From Lysobacter_L cavernae (GTDB taxonomy: Bacteria; Pseudomonadota; Gammaproteobacteria; Xanthomonadales; Xanthomonadaceae): a stretch of 64,000 nt of DNA. The translations under genes were made by a program, and so were the position numbers. This document shows, piece after piece, positions 27,543 through 36,362 of this stretch (positions are counted from its first letter, which is position 1; each line of letters opens with the position of its first letter). The stretch covers positions 558,001 through 622,000 of the forward strand of contig NZ_JBHRXK010000001.1 of NCBI RefSeq assembly GCF_042648505.1. Direction: 5' to 3'. Under the pieces are notes generated by a model. It saw only the letters and a list, made by a program, of their open reading frames with translations, had not been told where the DNA came from and did not search any database.

Positions 27543-27759
27543 ATCTGTCATCTTGCGACGCAACATTTGGTCTCAAATGAAACAGATCAGGGTCTTGACC
27601 CGTTCAACTCGGCTCGATTCGGAGGCACTGTTTCACCGCCGCGGTGGCGAGCAATGAATCGCCACAGCACATCGCGCGTGCTGAGCCGCTTCGCCCCCAT
27701 CGCGGCAACCGACAGTTTTGGGAGAGGTTTTACTGCCCTGTCTTCCGGCCGGCCGGGTT

Positions 27760-28419
27760 TCAGTCCCGACGCCGCGTTTTGCTCCGGACGCGTTTACCGT
27801 TGCCGGCGATGCGTGGAACTTCCTCGGCCGACAGAACGCCGTTGTCGGTCATCTGTTCCAGGAGGGCCAAGGTATCGACGTACGACAGGAACTGCTGCAG
27901 ATACCCTGGCGCCAGGTCGCGCATCAGGGTGAGCGAGCGATGCACTAGGCGCGCTGAATTGAGGGGACCTGCGTCCTCAGGGATCTGCTCCAGAGATTGC
28001 TGCTGCAACTGACTCTCGGTGCGTATGCGTGACCAGATCTTCCTGAACTCGTCGAGTGCCGCCATCTCCGGGAAAGCGGTCCCGGATGCAGTGCGCTCCG
28101 CCGCGAATGCGCCATCGCGCGTTGCCGCCTGCCGGGCGAGCCGATCGACCAGCAGCCCCACGGCTCCCTGGACGCATGCACCTGGCGTGACGTTGCTTGC
28201 GGTGGCGGGTTGAAATGCGACCTTTTCGAGCGCCTCGGCATAGGCCCCGATCAACTCGAACAGCCTGCCGTCGAGCAGGCGCCGCGTCTCACCGTCCACT
28301 CCGGCCACGCGGCGCTCGAGTGCCACGATGATCTGGAAGCGAATCGGGTCGAAACGATCAGCGCCCTGGTCACGCCACGCATCCAGCATTGCGCGAACGC
28401 CAGCCCCGCTATCGTTCAT
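27760..28419 (-). CDS. DUF2894 family protein
   Basis: A 219-residue cytoplasmic protein of the uncharacterised DUF2894 family; the assignment rests on its sequence character and on its place as last gene of the DUF3348-DUF802-OmpA set. It has no signal peptide or transmembrane segment, is mostly helical, and ends in a basic tail (KRVRSKTRRRD). The internal stretch SRIRTESQLQQQSLEQIP is typical of the family. ATG 28419 overlaps the end of the OmpA-like gene by 11 bases, so the two are likely coupled. No enzymatic motif is visible. Confidence 0.65.
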   Translation of the reverse strand: MNDSGAGVRAMLDAWRDQGADRFDPIRFQIIVALERRVAGVDGETRRLLDGRLFELIGAYAEALEKVAFQPATASNVTPGACVQGAVGLLVDRLARQAATRDGAFAAERTASGTAFPEMAALDEFRKIWSRIRTESQLQQQSLEQIPEDAGPLNSARLVHRSLTLMRDLAPGYLQQFLSYVDTLALLEQMTDNGVLSAEEVPRIAGNGKRVRSKTRRRD

Positions 28420-29056
28420 GGGATGCCGCGGTGGCTTTCGACTTTGGTATGGGGGCGATTTCCACCCGGCGATTCCGGGCCCGCCCGTCCTCGTCGGCAT
28501 TCGAGCTCACCGGCTGCTGTGAACCAAACGCCGCCGCGAAAACCGATGATGCAGGCACGCCGTCGGCGATCAATGCGCGGGTCACGGTCAACGCGCGCTT
28601 GGCCGACAGTTCCCAGTTGTCGGCGAACTGGCGACTGCCGCCGCGCACCAACTGGTCGTCGGTGAAGCCACTGATCATCAGGATCTCGTTGCGATCCTTG
28701 AGGTAGTTGGAAAGCGGCGTCGCCAGGCTCTTCAGCAGGTCACGCCCTTCGGGTTGCAACTGGTCGGAGCTCAACGCGAACAGCACGCTGCCGCGAATGC
28801 CGATGCGACCGTTGACCAGCGTCACCCGGCCTTCCGCCAGCGGCACGGCCAACGCCTGCTCCAGCGCACTGCGGCGCTGCGCTTCGATCCGGCGCTGCTT
28901 GACCTCCTCGTCCAGTCGGCTGGACAGCTGCATCTGCACGCCGATCACGCCGACCAGGATCAGCACGAACGCGCCGAGCAGCACCGACATCAGGTCACCG
29001 AACGCGGCCCAGACCGACGCCGTCGACTCGGTGTCGACGTCGATCTCCACACTCAT
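28409..29056 (-). CDS. MotB/ZorB-like protein: one membrane helix plus OmpA peptidoglycan-binding domain
   Basis: A 215-residue inner-membrane protein with periplasmic peptidoglycan-binding domain. A single helix (residues about 16-40) contains Asp21 in FGDLMSVLLGAFVLILV, the position of the proton-carrying Asp of MotB and of the Zorya protein ZorB. A short coiled linker and an OmpA C-terminal domain follow (ISGFTDDQLV, WELSAKRALTVTRALI, NRRVEI). Its ATG overlaps the stop of the DUF802 gene (ATGA). With the MotA/ExbB-like DUF802 protein it would form a stator-type ion channel anchored to the cell wall; this role is inferred. Confidence 0.82.
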   Translation of the reverse strand: MSVEIDVDTESTASVWAAFGDLMSVLLGAFVLILVGVIGVQMQLSSRLDEEVKQRRIEAQRRSALEQALAVPLAEGRVTLVNGRIGIRGSVLFALSSDQLQPEGRDLLKSLATPLSNYLKDRNEILMISGFTDDQLVRGGSRQFADNWELSAKRALTVTRALIADGVPASSVFAAAFGSQQPVSSNADEDGRARNRRVEIAPIPKSKATAASHER

Positions 29057-31149
29057 GCTGCTCGTGTTCCGGCAGAAGCCTGCTGGCCGGAAAGCTGTTG
29101 CATGTCCTCGACGATCTGCTTCTGCGCGAGCATGCTCAGGTCGATGACCTCCCTGGCCTGGGCGACGTAGTACGCCAACTGTTCGTCGCTGCGCGAGAGC
29201 GATTTGTCCAGCGCGGTTTCGATGCTCTGCAGGCGCGCGACCAGCATCTGATTCGAATCTCCGAACTGCCCTACGGCCGCTCCGAACGCATCTCCCAGGC
29301 TCGCCACTTCGATCGCGCCAGCGCTGATCTGGGCTGCGGCGGTACCGAGCTTTCCGCTTTCGGCCTCGACCTGTTCGGTGAAGCGGGTGCCGACACGATC
29401 CAGCAGATCTGCCGATGTGCTGACCAGGGCATCGACGGCCGCCCGTTGTTCGGTCGAAGCGTGGTTCACGGCATCAAGAAGTGTTTCCAGCGTGGCCAAC
29501 AGGCGACCGCGCTCTTCCAGCATGGCGGTATCGCGAACCATGCTGTCGGAGAGCTTCTGGCGCAGTTCGGCGATGACATCAGCCGCTGCCTTGGGCGCTT
29601 CGGACGCGGTTTGCACCAGACGCGAAATCTCGGCGATGGTAGCCCTCGCGTGCGCCTGCGTCTGCGCCGAGATGTCCTGCGCGGTCCGCGCGAGCGCGTC
29701 GCAAATGTCCTGCTGCCGGCTCGCGGCGTGCTCACCCGCTTGCTGCCAGTGATTGTTCAATGCCGCGGTCATTGCACCGAACGTCTCCATCCAGGTCGCC
29801 AGGCGCTGCTGATCGCGCGATTCCAGCACCGTCTGCAGGTCCGCATGCGACTGGTTCAGGGCGTGGACCAACGCCGTTGCGCGCTCGTCGAAGCTGTTCG
29901 CAACCGCAGTCAATGCCTGCTGGTTGCGGGTGGCCAGGTCCTCGCTGGCAATCTCCTGTCGCGACAGCGCAACGTCCCACGCGTTTGCTGCAAGCTGCGT
30001 CGAGGCAACGAAACGCGCGGACACTTCCTCCAGAAAACCCGCCGACCGCTGCTCGAATGTCGCGCTGAAACCCGCCAGCGCATGGCTCAGGTTCTGGACG
30101 ATCGCCTCGTTGGACTGTCGGTGCTCCACCAGTGCCTGGCTCCAGATGTCCGCCACGGTCGTGGTCGTCGTACTGAATCCAGCCGACAGGCCATCCACCT
30201 GCTGCTGCACGGCCTTGATGACGGTTTCATGCACCGATGCCGCCTCGCGCGCGAGGGACGCCATCGTCGCTTCCACTACCGGTTGCAATGCCGCGCCGGC
30301 AGCGTGCGCGCCTCCGGCGATGCTGTCCTTGAGCGACTGCTCCACGGACGCAGCCAGTCGCGAATAGATGGCCTCGGTCTTGCCGTGGAACGCATCCTGG
30401 CTGGCCAACTGTCGTTCGCTTGCGGCCAGGCTTTGTTGCTCGATGGCCACCATCATCGTCTGCAGACGATCCACCAGCGCGGGCATGACCCCGCTCTGCC
30501 GCTGCAGAAGCTTGAACGCTTCTTCGCGCTGATGGGTCTGTGAATGGACGCGCAACGTCGTCGCGATGGCCACGTCCAGCCGCTGCACCTCCTGCAGCCG
30601 CTCACGTCGGCACAGCGCGGACAACAGCCCGAGCATCGCCGAGGCGGTCACGCCCGCGATCGAGGTACCGAATGCAAACCCCAGCCCCTTGACCGGTGCG
30701 GCGAGCGACTCGCGAATGGCCTGAATATCCGTGGCACTCTCCAGCGCCATGCCGGTGCCGCGCAGGGTCGTCATCATGCCCAGCAGCGTGCCCAGCATGC
30801 CCAGCAGCACCAGCAGGCCCACCAGATACGATGTCAATGCCGGCGCCGGCAGCGCCACGCGCTCGCCCTCGACGCGCAAGCGCACCGGATTGCGCAGCGA
30901 CGGATCCAGACGGTCGAGCCAGTCACCCAGGTTGGACGGCGGCGCGGTCAGGGCGTCGATCGCGCGCTCGAGCGTGATCGTGGCCTGCCGATAGCGGTGC
31001 AATTCGAACCCGCCCGACCAATAACAGACGCCAATCAACAGCACGACCGACAGGGCCAGCGGATTGGAACCGACATAACCGACGCCGACCCACAGCACGA
31101 CCCCCAAGCCTGCAAGAAAGACAGCGGGATTAAGCAGATTTCTGAACAC
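29053..31149 (-). CDS. DUF802 protein: MotA/TolQ/ExbB-like membrane core with very long helical tail
   Basis: A roughly 700-residue inner-membrane protein. Four hydrophobic segments lie at about 8-27, 30-47, 108-130 and 160-185; the last two (LLGMLGTLLGMMTTLRG and GFAFGTSIAGVTASAMLGLL) are the signature of the MotA/TolQ/ExbB proton-channel family. About 500 residues of Ala/Gln-rich predicted helix follow, with repeated patterns such as ALVEHRQSNEAIVQNLSHAL, resembling the intracellular tail of ZorA. GTG 31149 is preferred to TTG 31182; either overlaps the DUF3348 end. The next gene encodes the MotB-like partner. DUF802 has no assigned function. Confidence 0.8.
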   Translation of the reverse strand: MFRNLLNPAVFLAGLGVVLWVGVGYVGSNPLALSVVLLIGVCYWSGGFELHRYRQATITLERAIDALTAPPSNLGDWLDRLDPSLRNPVRLRVEGERVALPAPALTSYLVGLLVLLGMLGTLLGMMTTLRGTGMALESATDIQAIRESLAAPVKGLGFAFGTSIAGVTASAMLGLLSALCRRERLQEVQRLDVAIATTLRVHSQTHQREEAFKLLQRQSGVMPALVDRLQTMMVAIEQQSLAASERQLASQDAFHGKTEAIYSRLAASVEQSLKDSIAGGAHAAGAALQPVVEATMASLAREAASVHETVIKAVQQQVDGLSAGFSTTTTTVADIWSQALVEHRQSNEAIVQNLSHALAGFSATFEQRSAGFLEEVSARFVASTQLAANAWDVALSRQEIASEDLATRNQQALTAVANSFDERATALVHALNQSHADLQTVLESRDQQRLATWMETFGAMTAALNNHWQQAGEHAASRQQDICDALARTAQDISAQTQAHARATIAEISRLVQTASEAPKAAADVIAELRQKLSDSMVRDTAMLEERGRLLATLETLLDAVNHASTEQRAAVDALVSTSADLLDRVGTRFTEQVEAESGKLGTAAAQISAGAIEVASLGDAFGAAVGQFGDSNQMLVARLQSIETALDKSLSRSDEQLAYYVAQAREVIDLSMLAQKQIVEDMQQLSGQQASAGTRAA

Positions 31150-31882
31150 GGGACCCCATCGGGCTGGCGCCGAGGGCTGCAATCAGCCCCTCGGCAGGTT
31201 GTAGGCGAACATCCAGTTCGGCGAGTAGCACGTGCTGCATGTCCTTGCGAAACACGCCCAGCCATGCGTCGGACGCCGCCGTCGACGTGTCGCCAAGCGC
31301 GTCCGCCGACGTCGTCTGCGCGTCCTGACGCAAGCGTTCGTAATGGCCTGCAAGCAACACGGGCACGGTCGACAACAGCGTCCGCTCACGCCGGCTCAAC
31401 GCCCGCTCCATGGCCGCGTCCACCGCTGCCAGCCGAGCCAGGTCGAGCGACCTGTGAGCCAGTTTTTCCCGCAGACGGCCGCGCAACTGGTCGATATTGG
31501 CTTCCATCGCCTGCTGCAGGGCGAGATAGCGCTGACGAAAGAACGGGTAATCGGGTGCCTCTTCCGCGCCCGTACCGCCGGCGTTTGCCGATCCGCGCTG
31601 CGCTGGCGCGGAGAAAGCGCGATCCCCGACGATGGCATTGGCCAGCAAGGCACGCACACGGGCGCACTCGTTCTGCGTGCTATCCAGAGCTTGCTCGTCG
31701 TGAGCCGCCGCCGGCCTGCCATCCAATGCCGTGGACAACGCAACAGCATGGGCCCAGTCGATCCATTGGCTCAGCCGATCCGACAGCGACTGCCTGGGCG
31801 GGGGAACGCTGGTGTCCGACAGGCGGGCGAGTAGGCGGATGAATGTCGGGCCGCGGACCGGCGCCCGTTGAGATGCTTCCAC
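31130..31882 (-). CDS. DUF3348 family protein
   Basis: First gene of the stator-like operon: 250 residues, no signal peptide, helix-rich. The family is recognised by the N-terminal block GPTFIRLLARLSDTSVP followed by LSDRLSQWIDWAHAVALS, and later RQRYLALQQAMEANIDQLRGRLR and RERTLLSTVPVLLAGHYERLR. The C-terminal half looks like a cytoplasmic scaffold or assembly factor, but no function is known. GTG 31882 is the only good start, without a clear ribosome site. It overlaps the DUF802 gene by about 20 bases. Confidence 0.7.
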   Translation of the reverse strand: MEASQRAPVRGPTFIRLLARLSDTSVPPPRQSLSDRLSQWIDWAHAVALSTALDGRPAAAHDEQALDSTQNECARVRALLANAIVGDRAFSAPAQRGSANAGGTGAEEAPDYPFFRQRYLALQQAMEANIDQLRGRLREKLAHRSLDLARLAAVDAAMERALSRRERTLLSTVPVLLAGHYERLRQDAQTTSADALGDTSTAASDAWLGVFRKDMQHVLLAELDVRLQPAEGLIAALGASPMGSRVQKSA

Positions 31883-32102
31883 TGTTACGACTGGCTAAAT
31901 AATCGCCCATTTTACACGTGAATCGATGGCGATTGCTGCCTGTGATCAGCGGCCGACGGGTGCCAAACCCTCACTCGTGCCCGCTGCATCATTGCGTTGT
32001 CGTGGACGACAACGGCGTCGTGGTGATGGCGTGGATCGACCGTGACAGCGGCCACGTCGCCACCGGAAGGCGTCTGCGGGACCTGGACCCTCGTCGGGCT
32101 GT

Positions 32103-32546
32103 TTACTCGCCCGACTTGCGCACCACGAATTCGCCGAACAGCTTGCCGCCGTCCTTCAGCGCGAATTCGACCGCGACCTTGCTGCCCGGCTGCAACGGCG
32201 CGTGCGGCTGCATCAGCATCAGGTGCATGCCGCCGGGCTTGAGCGTGGCGGTGCTGTCGGGGGCGATGCGCAGCTCCGGCAACGCCCGCATCCGGCTCAC
32301 GCCATCAACGATACGGGTTTCGTGCAGCGAGGTATCGGCAAAGGCCGGGCTGCTCACGCCGACGATGGTGATCGGGCTCGGGCAGGGGTTCTCGATGCGG
32401 CCGAAGCCGGCCATCATCGGCATCGCGGCGGGCGGCATCCGCACCCAGCCGTCCTGGATGCTCGGTGCGCATTCGCGCGCACCAACGCTTGCCGACAGCG
32501 CGGACAACAGGAGCAGCAACCCCGTTCGGATGCGTGATGCGTTCAT
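32103..32546 (-). CDS. Periplasmic copper chaperone PCu(A)C
   Basis: A 147-residue exported protein of the PCu(A)C family, which delivers Cu(I) to cytochrome oxidase or buffers periplasmic copper. Signal peptide MNASRIRTGLLLLLSALSASVGA; then AAMPMMAGFGRIENP. The copper ligands are visible as His in DTSLHETRIVDGV, Met in SRMR, and GGMHLMLM. Two extra cysteines near residues 26 and 55 could form a disulfide. It is monocistronic and divergent from the DUF4139 gene with 38 bases between. It may share copper homeostasis with the EGKCG cassette at 49 kb, which is speculative. Confidence 0.88.
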   Translation of the reverse strand: MNASRIRTGLLLLLSALSASVGARECAPSIQDGWVRMPPAAMPMMAGFGRIENPCPSPITIVGVSSPAFADTSLHETRIVDGVSRMRALPELRIAPDSTATLKPGGMHLMLMQPHAPLQPGSKVAVEFALKDGGKLFGEFVVRKSGE

Positions 32547-32584
32547 CGGCCTATGATACCCGTCATGTGACGATGGAGTCGCCG

Positions 32585-34144
32585 ATGAAACATCCGCTCT
32601 CGCTGCTCGCCCTCGCCTGCACGCTCGCCGCCTGCACGCAAACCGGCGCACCCGAACCCGTTGCCGACCAGGCCCGGCCCGCGCCGACTGCCGACGAAGG
32701 CGATGGCCAGGACGTCGATGCCGCGCCAAATGGCACTCGGCTGACGATCTACAGCGGCGATTACGAAGCCCTCGCCACCACCGCGCCCCCGCATGCCGGC
32801 ATGCCCGGCCATGCGTTGGTCGAGCGCAGCCTGCGTTACGCGCTAAAGGCCGGCAGCAATGCGATCTCCGCAGACAGCGTGCCGCCGTCGATGGACGTCG
32901 AAGCCGCGACCCTGCGTGCGCAGACGGCGGGCGTGGTGATCGAAGGCCAGCGCTACGTTGCCGCGCTGTCGGGCACCCGCGACGTGCTGGCGCAGGCGAT
33001 CGGCCGCAAGGCCACGGTCGAGCACACCGCCGGCGGCGCCAAGCAGACCGACACCGGCACCCTGCTCTCGGCCAACGACGGCCTCACGCTGGCGCTGGAC
33101 GACAGCCGCGTCAAGGTGATCCGCAACTACGACAGCTTCAGCCTCGCCGACAGCGACGAACTGCTGCCCAAACATGCGTCGCTGCAGTGGAACGTGCGCG
33201 CCGATCGGCGTGGCGATGCCGACTTCCTGCTGGCCTACCCGATGGGTGGCATGGCCTGGCGCGCCGAGTACCTGGCCACGCTGACCAAGGGCGACGGCTG
33301 CCAGCTGGCGCTCGATGGCGCCGCGCTGGTGGCGAATCGTTCCGGCGTGACGTTCGAGCAAGCCAAGGTGAGCCTGGTCGCCGGTGAGCCGAACCGTGAC
33401 CGCATCCAGGTCACCGGCAGCCGCATGATGATGGCCGCCGACGCCGCAGCCGCACCGGCCCCACCGCCACCGGACCTGCCGAGCGAACGCAGCGCCGGCG
33501 AATACCACGCCTACGACCTGCCCAAGCCGGTGCGCCTCGCCCACGGCAGCACCGAGCGCGTGCCGCTGTTCGCGCCGCGCACGGCGATCGCCTGCGAGCG
33601 CGCCTACGTGGTCGACGCCGGCGGACCCGATTGGCAACCGCCGCGACCGCTGCTTGAACCCGACTACCGTGGCCAGACCGGCCCGTTGCCGGTGACGGCC
33701 ACCGTGTCGGTGCAGAACACCCGGGACGCCGGCCTCGGCCAGCCGTTGCCGGCAGGCCGCGTGCGCGTGTTCGACGGCGGCGACTTCCTCGGCGAGTCGC
33801 GACTGCCGCACACCGCCACCGCTGGCGAAATCCGCCTGCAAGTCGGCAAGCCCTTCGACCTGACTGCCAAGCGCGAGAGCACCGGCTTCCGCCTCGATCG
33901 CGCCGGCCGCACCATCACCGAGTCGTTCGCGGTGACCTTGAAGAACGCCAAGAAGGTCAACGCCACCGTCCGCGTGATCGAACCGTTGCCGCGCTGGAGC
34001 GACTGGGACATCGTCACCAGCAGCGTGCCCGGCAAGAAGAAGGATGCCCGCCACGCCGAATTCGAGGTGCCGGTGCCGGCCAACGGCGAAACCACCCTCA
34101 CCTACACCGTGCGCTACCGCTGGACCCAGGACGTGAACCCATGA
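32585..34144 (+). CDS. DUF4139 domain-containing lipoprotein
   Basis: A 519-residue envelope protein of unknown function. It begins with a lipoprotein signal (MKHPLSLLALACTLAAC) whose lipobox Cys is residue 17, then a low-complexity Ala/Pro/Asp linker. The rest is a long beta-rich DUF4139 region (LTIYSGDYEALATTAP; WRAEYLATLTKGDGCQLALDGAALVANRSG; ending in GETTLTYTVRYRW). The start ATG 32585 has GGAG six bases upstream. Its last codons overlap the following enoyl-CoA isomerase gene (ATGA), although no functional link is evident. Confidence 0.82.
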   Translation: MKHPLSLLALACTLAACTQTGAPEPVADQARPAPTADEGDGQDVDAAPNGTRLTIYSGDYEALATTAPPHAGMPGHALVERSLRYALKAGSNAISADSVPPSMDVEAATLRAQTAGVVIEGQRYVAALSGTRDVLAQAIGRKATVEHTAGGAKQTDTGTLLSANDGLTLALDDSRVKVIRNYDSFSLADSDELLPKHASLQWNVRADRRGDADFLLAYPMGGMAWRAEYLATLTKGDGCQLALDGAALVANRSGVTFEQAKVSLVAGEPNRDRIQVTGSRMMMAADAAAAPAPPPPDLPSERSAGEYHAYDLPKPVRLAHGSTERVPLFAPRTAIACERAYVVDAGGPDWQPPRPLLEPDYRGQTGPLPVTATVSVQNTRDAGLGQPLPAGRVRVFDGGDFLGESRLPHTATAGEIRLQVGKPFDLTAKRESTGFRLDRAGRTITESFAVTLKNAKKVNATVRVIEPLPRWSDWDIVTSSVPGKKKDARHAEFEVPVPANGETTLTYTVRYRWTQDVNP

Positions 34145-34929
34145 GCCCGACCGAAATGAGCTTGGTGGAAACCCATACCTTCGACACCATCGCCGAACTC
34201 AAACTCGCGCGTGCGCCGGTCAATGCGCTCGACCCGGCCCTGTGCACCGAACTGCGTGGCGCGCTGCATGCCGCAGTCGCGCAAGGCGCGCAGGGCATCG
34301 TGCTCAGTGGCGGGCCGAAGGTGTTCTCCGCCGGCCTCGACGTGCCGCACCTGCTTTCGCTCGGCAGCGACCGCCACGCGCTGCTGGCAGCGTGGGAGGC
34401 GTTCTTCGACACGGCGATGGCGTTGGCGCAGTGCCCGGTGCCAGTGGTCGCGGCGATCGCCGGCCATGCCCCGGCCGGTGGCTGCGTGCTCACGCTGTGC
34501 TGCGATTACCGGGTGATGGCACGCAGCGAGGACGCCGCGCGCCCGTACCGCATCGGTCTCAACGAAACCCAGGTCGGCCTGGTCGCGCCGGAAGGCATCC
34601 AGCGTTTGATGCGACGCGTGGTCGGCCATTACCGTGCCGAGCGCCTGCTGGTAGCCGGCGAGATGGTCGCCGCCGAACAGGCCCTGCAGATCGGCCTGGT
34701 CGACGAGCTGGTCGAGGCCGATCAGGTCGCGTCGCGCGCCCGCGCGTGGCTGGCGCAATTGCTGGCGCTGCCGCGGCAGGCCATGTTGCAGACCCGCGCG
34801 ATCGCGCGCGCGGATCTGGCGGTGGCATTGCAGCCGGAGCACATCCAGCTCGATCGTTTCATCGAGGCCTGGTATGCACCGGCCGCGCAGACTGCTTTAC
34901 AGGCACTGGTGGCGCGACTGGGCAAGTAA
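34141..34929 (+). CDS. Delta3-Delta2 enoyl-CoA isomerase-like crotonase
   Basis: A 262-residue crotonase-fold enzyme. The oxyanion-hole segments are SGGPKVFSAGLDVPHLL and GHAPAGGCVLTLCCDYRVMAR. The first hydratase Glu is absent, while the second is kept in GLNETQVGLVAPEG, which matches the single-Glu pattern of mitochondrial-type enoyl-CoA isomerases (ECI1) rather than hydratases. It would move double bonds for beta-oxidation of unsaturated fatty acids. Start overlaps the DUF4139 stop. Exact substrate is not determinable from sequence. Confidence 0.82.
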   Translation: MSPTEMSLVETHTFDTIAELKLARAPVNALDPALCTELRGALHAAVAQGAQGIVLSGGPKVFSAGLDVPHLLSLGSDRHALLAAWEAFFDTAMALAQCPVPVVAAIAGHAPAGGCVLTLCCDYRVMARSEDAARPYRIGLNETQVGLVAPEGIQRLMRRVVGHYRAERLLVAGEMVAAEQALQIGLVDELVEADQVASRARAWLAQLLALPRQAMLQTRAIARADLAVALQPEHIQLDRFIEAWYAPAAQTALQALVARLGK

Positions 34930-34935
34930 CGCCCG

Positions 34936-36288
34936 CTACAGCAACCACAGCTCGACACGTTCGTTGCGATAACGGCCCTCGCCACTGGAAGGCTGCATCA
35001 GCGGCAGCAGTGCGCCCATGCCGCGCGCGTGCTGCACCTCGATGCCCAGCGCCATCAGTTCGTGCGCGACGAGGTCGGCGCGGTCGTTGCTCATCATCAT
35101 CGCCGCCGCCGGCGAGCCGACGCCGACATCGGCGAAGCCGATCACCAGCAGTCGCCGCCCGCGGTTGATCGGCAGGCGCATGAACGCCGCGAGGCGTTCG
35201 ATATCGCGCACGGCACGGCTGTCATAGACGCTGCTGGCAATGCCGCTGTCGTTGTTGCCGTTGAAGTTGAAGCGCAGGCTCAGCGGCAGCCGCGTGGCAT
35301 CGCGCACCAGCTCGCGGTACTCGCCGGGACCGATCAGACTTGGCGGCCGGTAGCCCGGGCACAACGTCACCGCGAGGTGGCCGGCGCGGGTGACCGCCTC
35401 CTGCCCTGGCCGACTCATCGCATAGAGCGCGAAGCTGCGGCTCAATGCCCCCATCATCTGGCTGCCGTACAGGTACAAACGCCGCGCCAGCGGGTAATCC
35501 TCGCTCTGCACACCCAGCCGCGTCGGCGCGATCGCTGCGCCGCCTTCGGCGATCGCCGCGGGCCGCACGCCTGCGCCCCATCCCTGGCGCAGGCTGACGA
35601 AACCGATCGCTGCGGGATCGGCTGCCACGGCCCTTAGCAGGGCGGTCGCATCGGCATGCACCTGCGCCTGCGCGTAGCGCGCGCCCTGCATCACCCGCTC
35701 GTCGATCAGGTCGCGCGCGGAGTTGGCGCCGGCCGCAAGATGCAGGCGCACCCTGCCGGGAGGGCCCGCGACGTCACGCCAGTCGCGCGCCGCGCCGGAA
35801 AAAAGCCGGCGCAGCTGCGCCAGGCTCAGCTGCGCGACCGGGTTGTCGCGGTTGACCACGACCGCGACGCCGTCCAGCGCCAGCACGAACTCCTGGTCGT
35901 GCGACGACAGGTCGCCGAGTTGCCAGCCTTCATCGAGTTCGGCGGCAGTGGGCCGCCGCGTCATCATCGCGATCTGGGCGTCGCCGGCGACCAGGTCGGC
36001 AAACCCCTGCGCGGAACTGCTGCCGTCGATCTCGACGATCAGCGGCAGGCCGTCGCGGCTGGCGTGGACCTCGGTCAACGCCGGCTGCCGATGCACCCGC
36101 CGGATGTCCTCGTAACCGATGTCGCGCAGCCAGGCCTCGGCAACCGCCGGCACCAGGTGGGCGCCCAGTGTGTGTGAGCCGTGGATGCGTACCCGCTCGA
36201 CATCGCCCTGCGCATGCACCGGCGGGCCGACAGAAAACAGCAATAGAACGACAAACAGATGCTGCAACCACACTGCGGCGCGTGACAT
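34936..36288 (-). CDS. PstS-like periplasmic binding domain fused to a C-terminal OmpA domain
   Basis: A 450-residue exported fusion. After the signal peptide (LQHLFVVLLLFSVGPPVHAQ) comes a PstS-like ligand-binding domain (RIHGSHTLGAHLVPAVAEAWL, IDGSSSAQGFADLVAGDAQIAMMTRRP, NRDNPVAQLSLAQLRRLFSGAARDW). From about residue 330 an OmpA-type domain follows (FNFNGNNDSGIASSVYD, LLVIGFADVG, SNDRADLVAHELMALGI, YRNERVELWLL). The architecture suggests a peptidoglycan-tethered sensor or phosphate-binding protein. ATG 36288 is preceded by GGGGAG. It is not next to pst transporter genes and shows no visible Pho box. Confidence 0.82.
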   Translation of the reverse strand: MSRAAVWLQHLFVVLLLFSVGPPVHAQGDVERVRIHGSHTLGAHLVPAVAEAWLRDIGYEDIRRVHRQPALTEVHASRDGLPLIVEIDGSSSAQGFADLVAGDAQIAMMTRRPTAAELDEGWQLGDLSSHDQEFVLALDGVAVVVNRDNPVAQLSLAQLRRLFSGAARDWRDVAGPPGRVRLHLAAGANSARDLIDERVMQGARYAQAQVHADATALLRAVAADPAAIGFVSLRQGWGAGVRPAAIAEGGAAIAPTRLGVQSEDYPLARRLYLYGSQMMGALSRSFALYAMSRPGQEAVTRAGHLAVTLCPGYRPPSLIGPGEYRELVRDATRLPLSLRFNFNGNNDSGIASSVYDSRAVRDIERLAAFMRLPINRGRRLLVIGFADVGVGSPAAAMMMSNDRADLVAHELMALGIEVQHARGMGALLPLMQPSSGEGRYRNERVELWLL

Positions 36289-36362
36289 CGCGCACTCCCC
36301 CTGTGCGAAACCGCGCAAGGATCGAGGGCAACGATGACGAAGAGATTACGGTGTGATGCGAA

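Larger units (their letters stand above)
27179..27759. other. Non-coding region: TonB-receptor promoter and long leader
   Basis: 581 bases between the receptor start and the DUF2894 stop. It contains the operator (27497-27510), a candidate promoter (27514-27542) and then about 320 bases of leader. The receptor frame happens to stay open through the leader, but that stretch lacks a signal peptide or conserved sequence. From 27543 to 27759 I see no gene; only short palindromes such as CCGGCCGGCCGG near 27746. Confidence 0.7.

Noticed and set aside
27760..31882. Calling the DUF802/OmpA operon a Zorya defence system
   Set aside because: The ZorC/ZorD, ZorE or ZorF/G effector genes are absent; only the stator-like core is similar.
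31918..32556. A 212-codon plus-strand frame
   Set aside because: Overlaps PCu(A)C on the other strand and has no recognisable domain or ribosome site; the 220 bases before it hold nothing I can assign.
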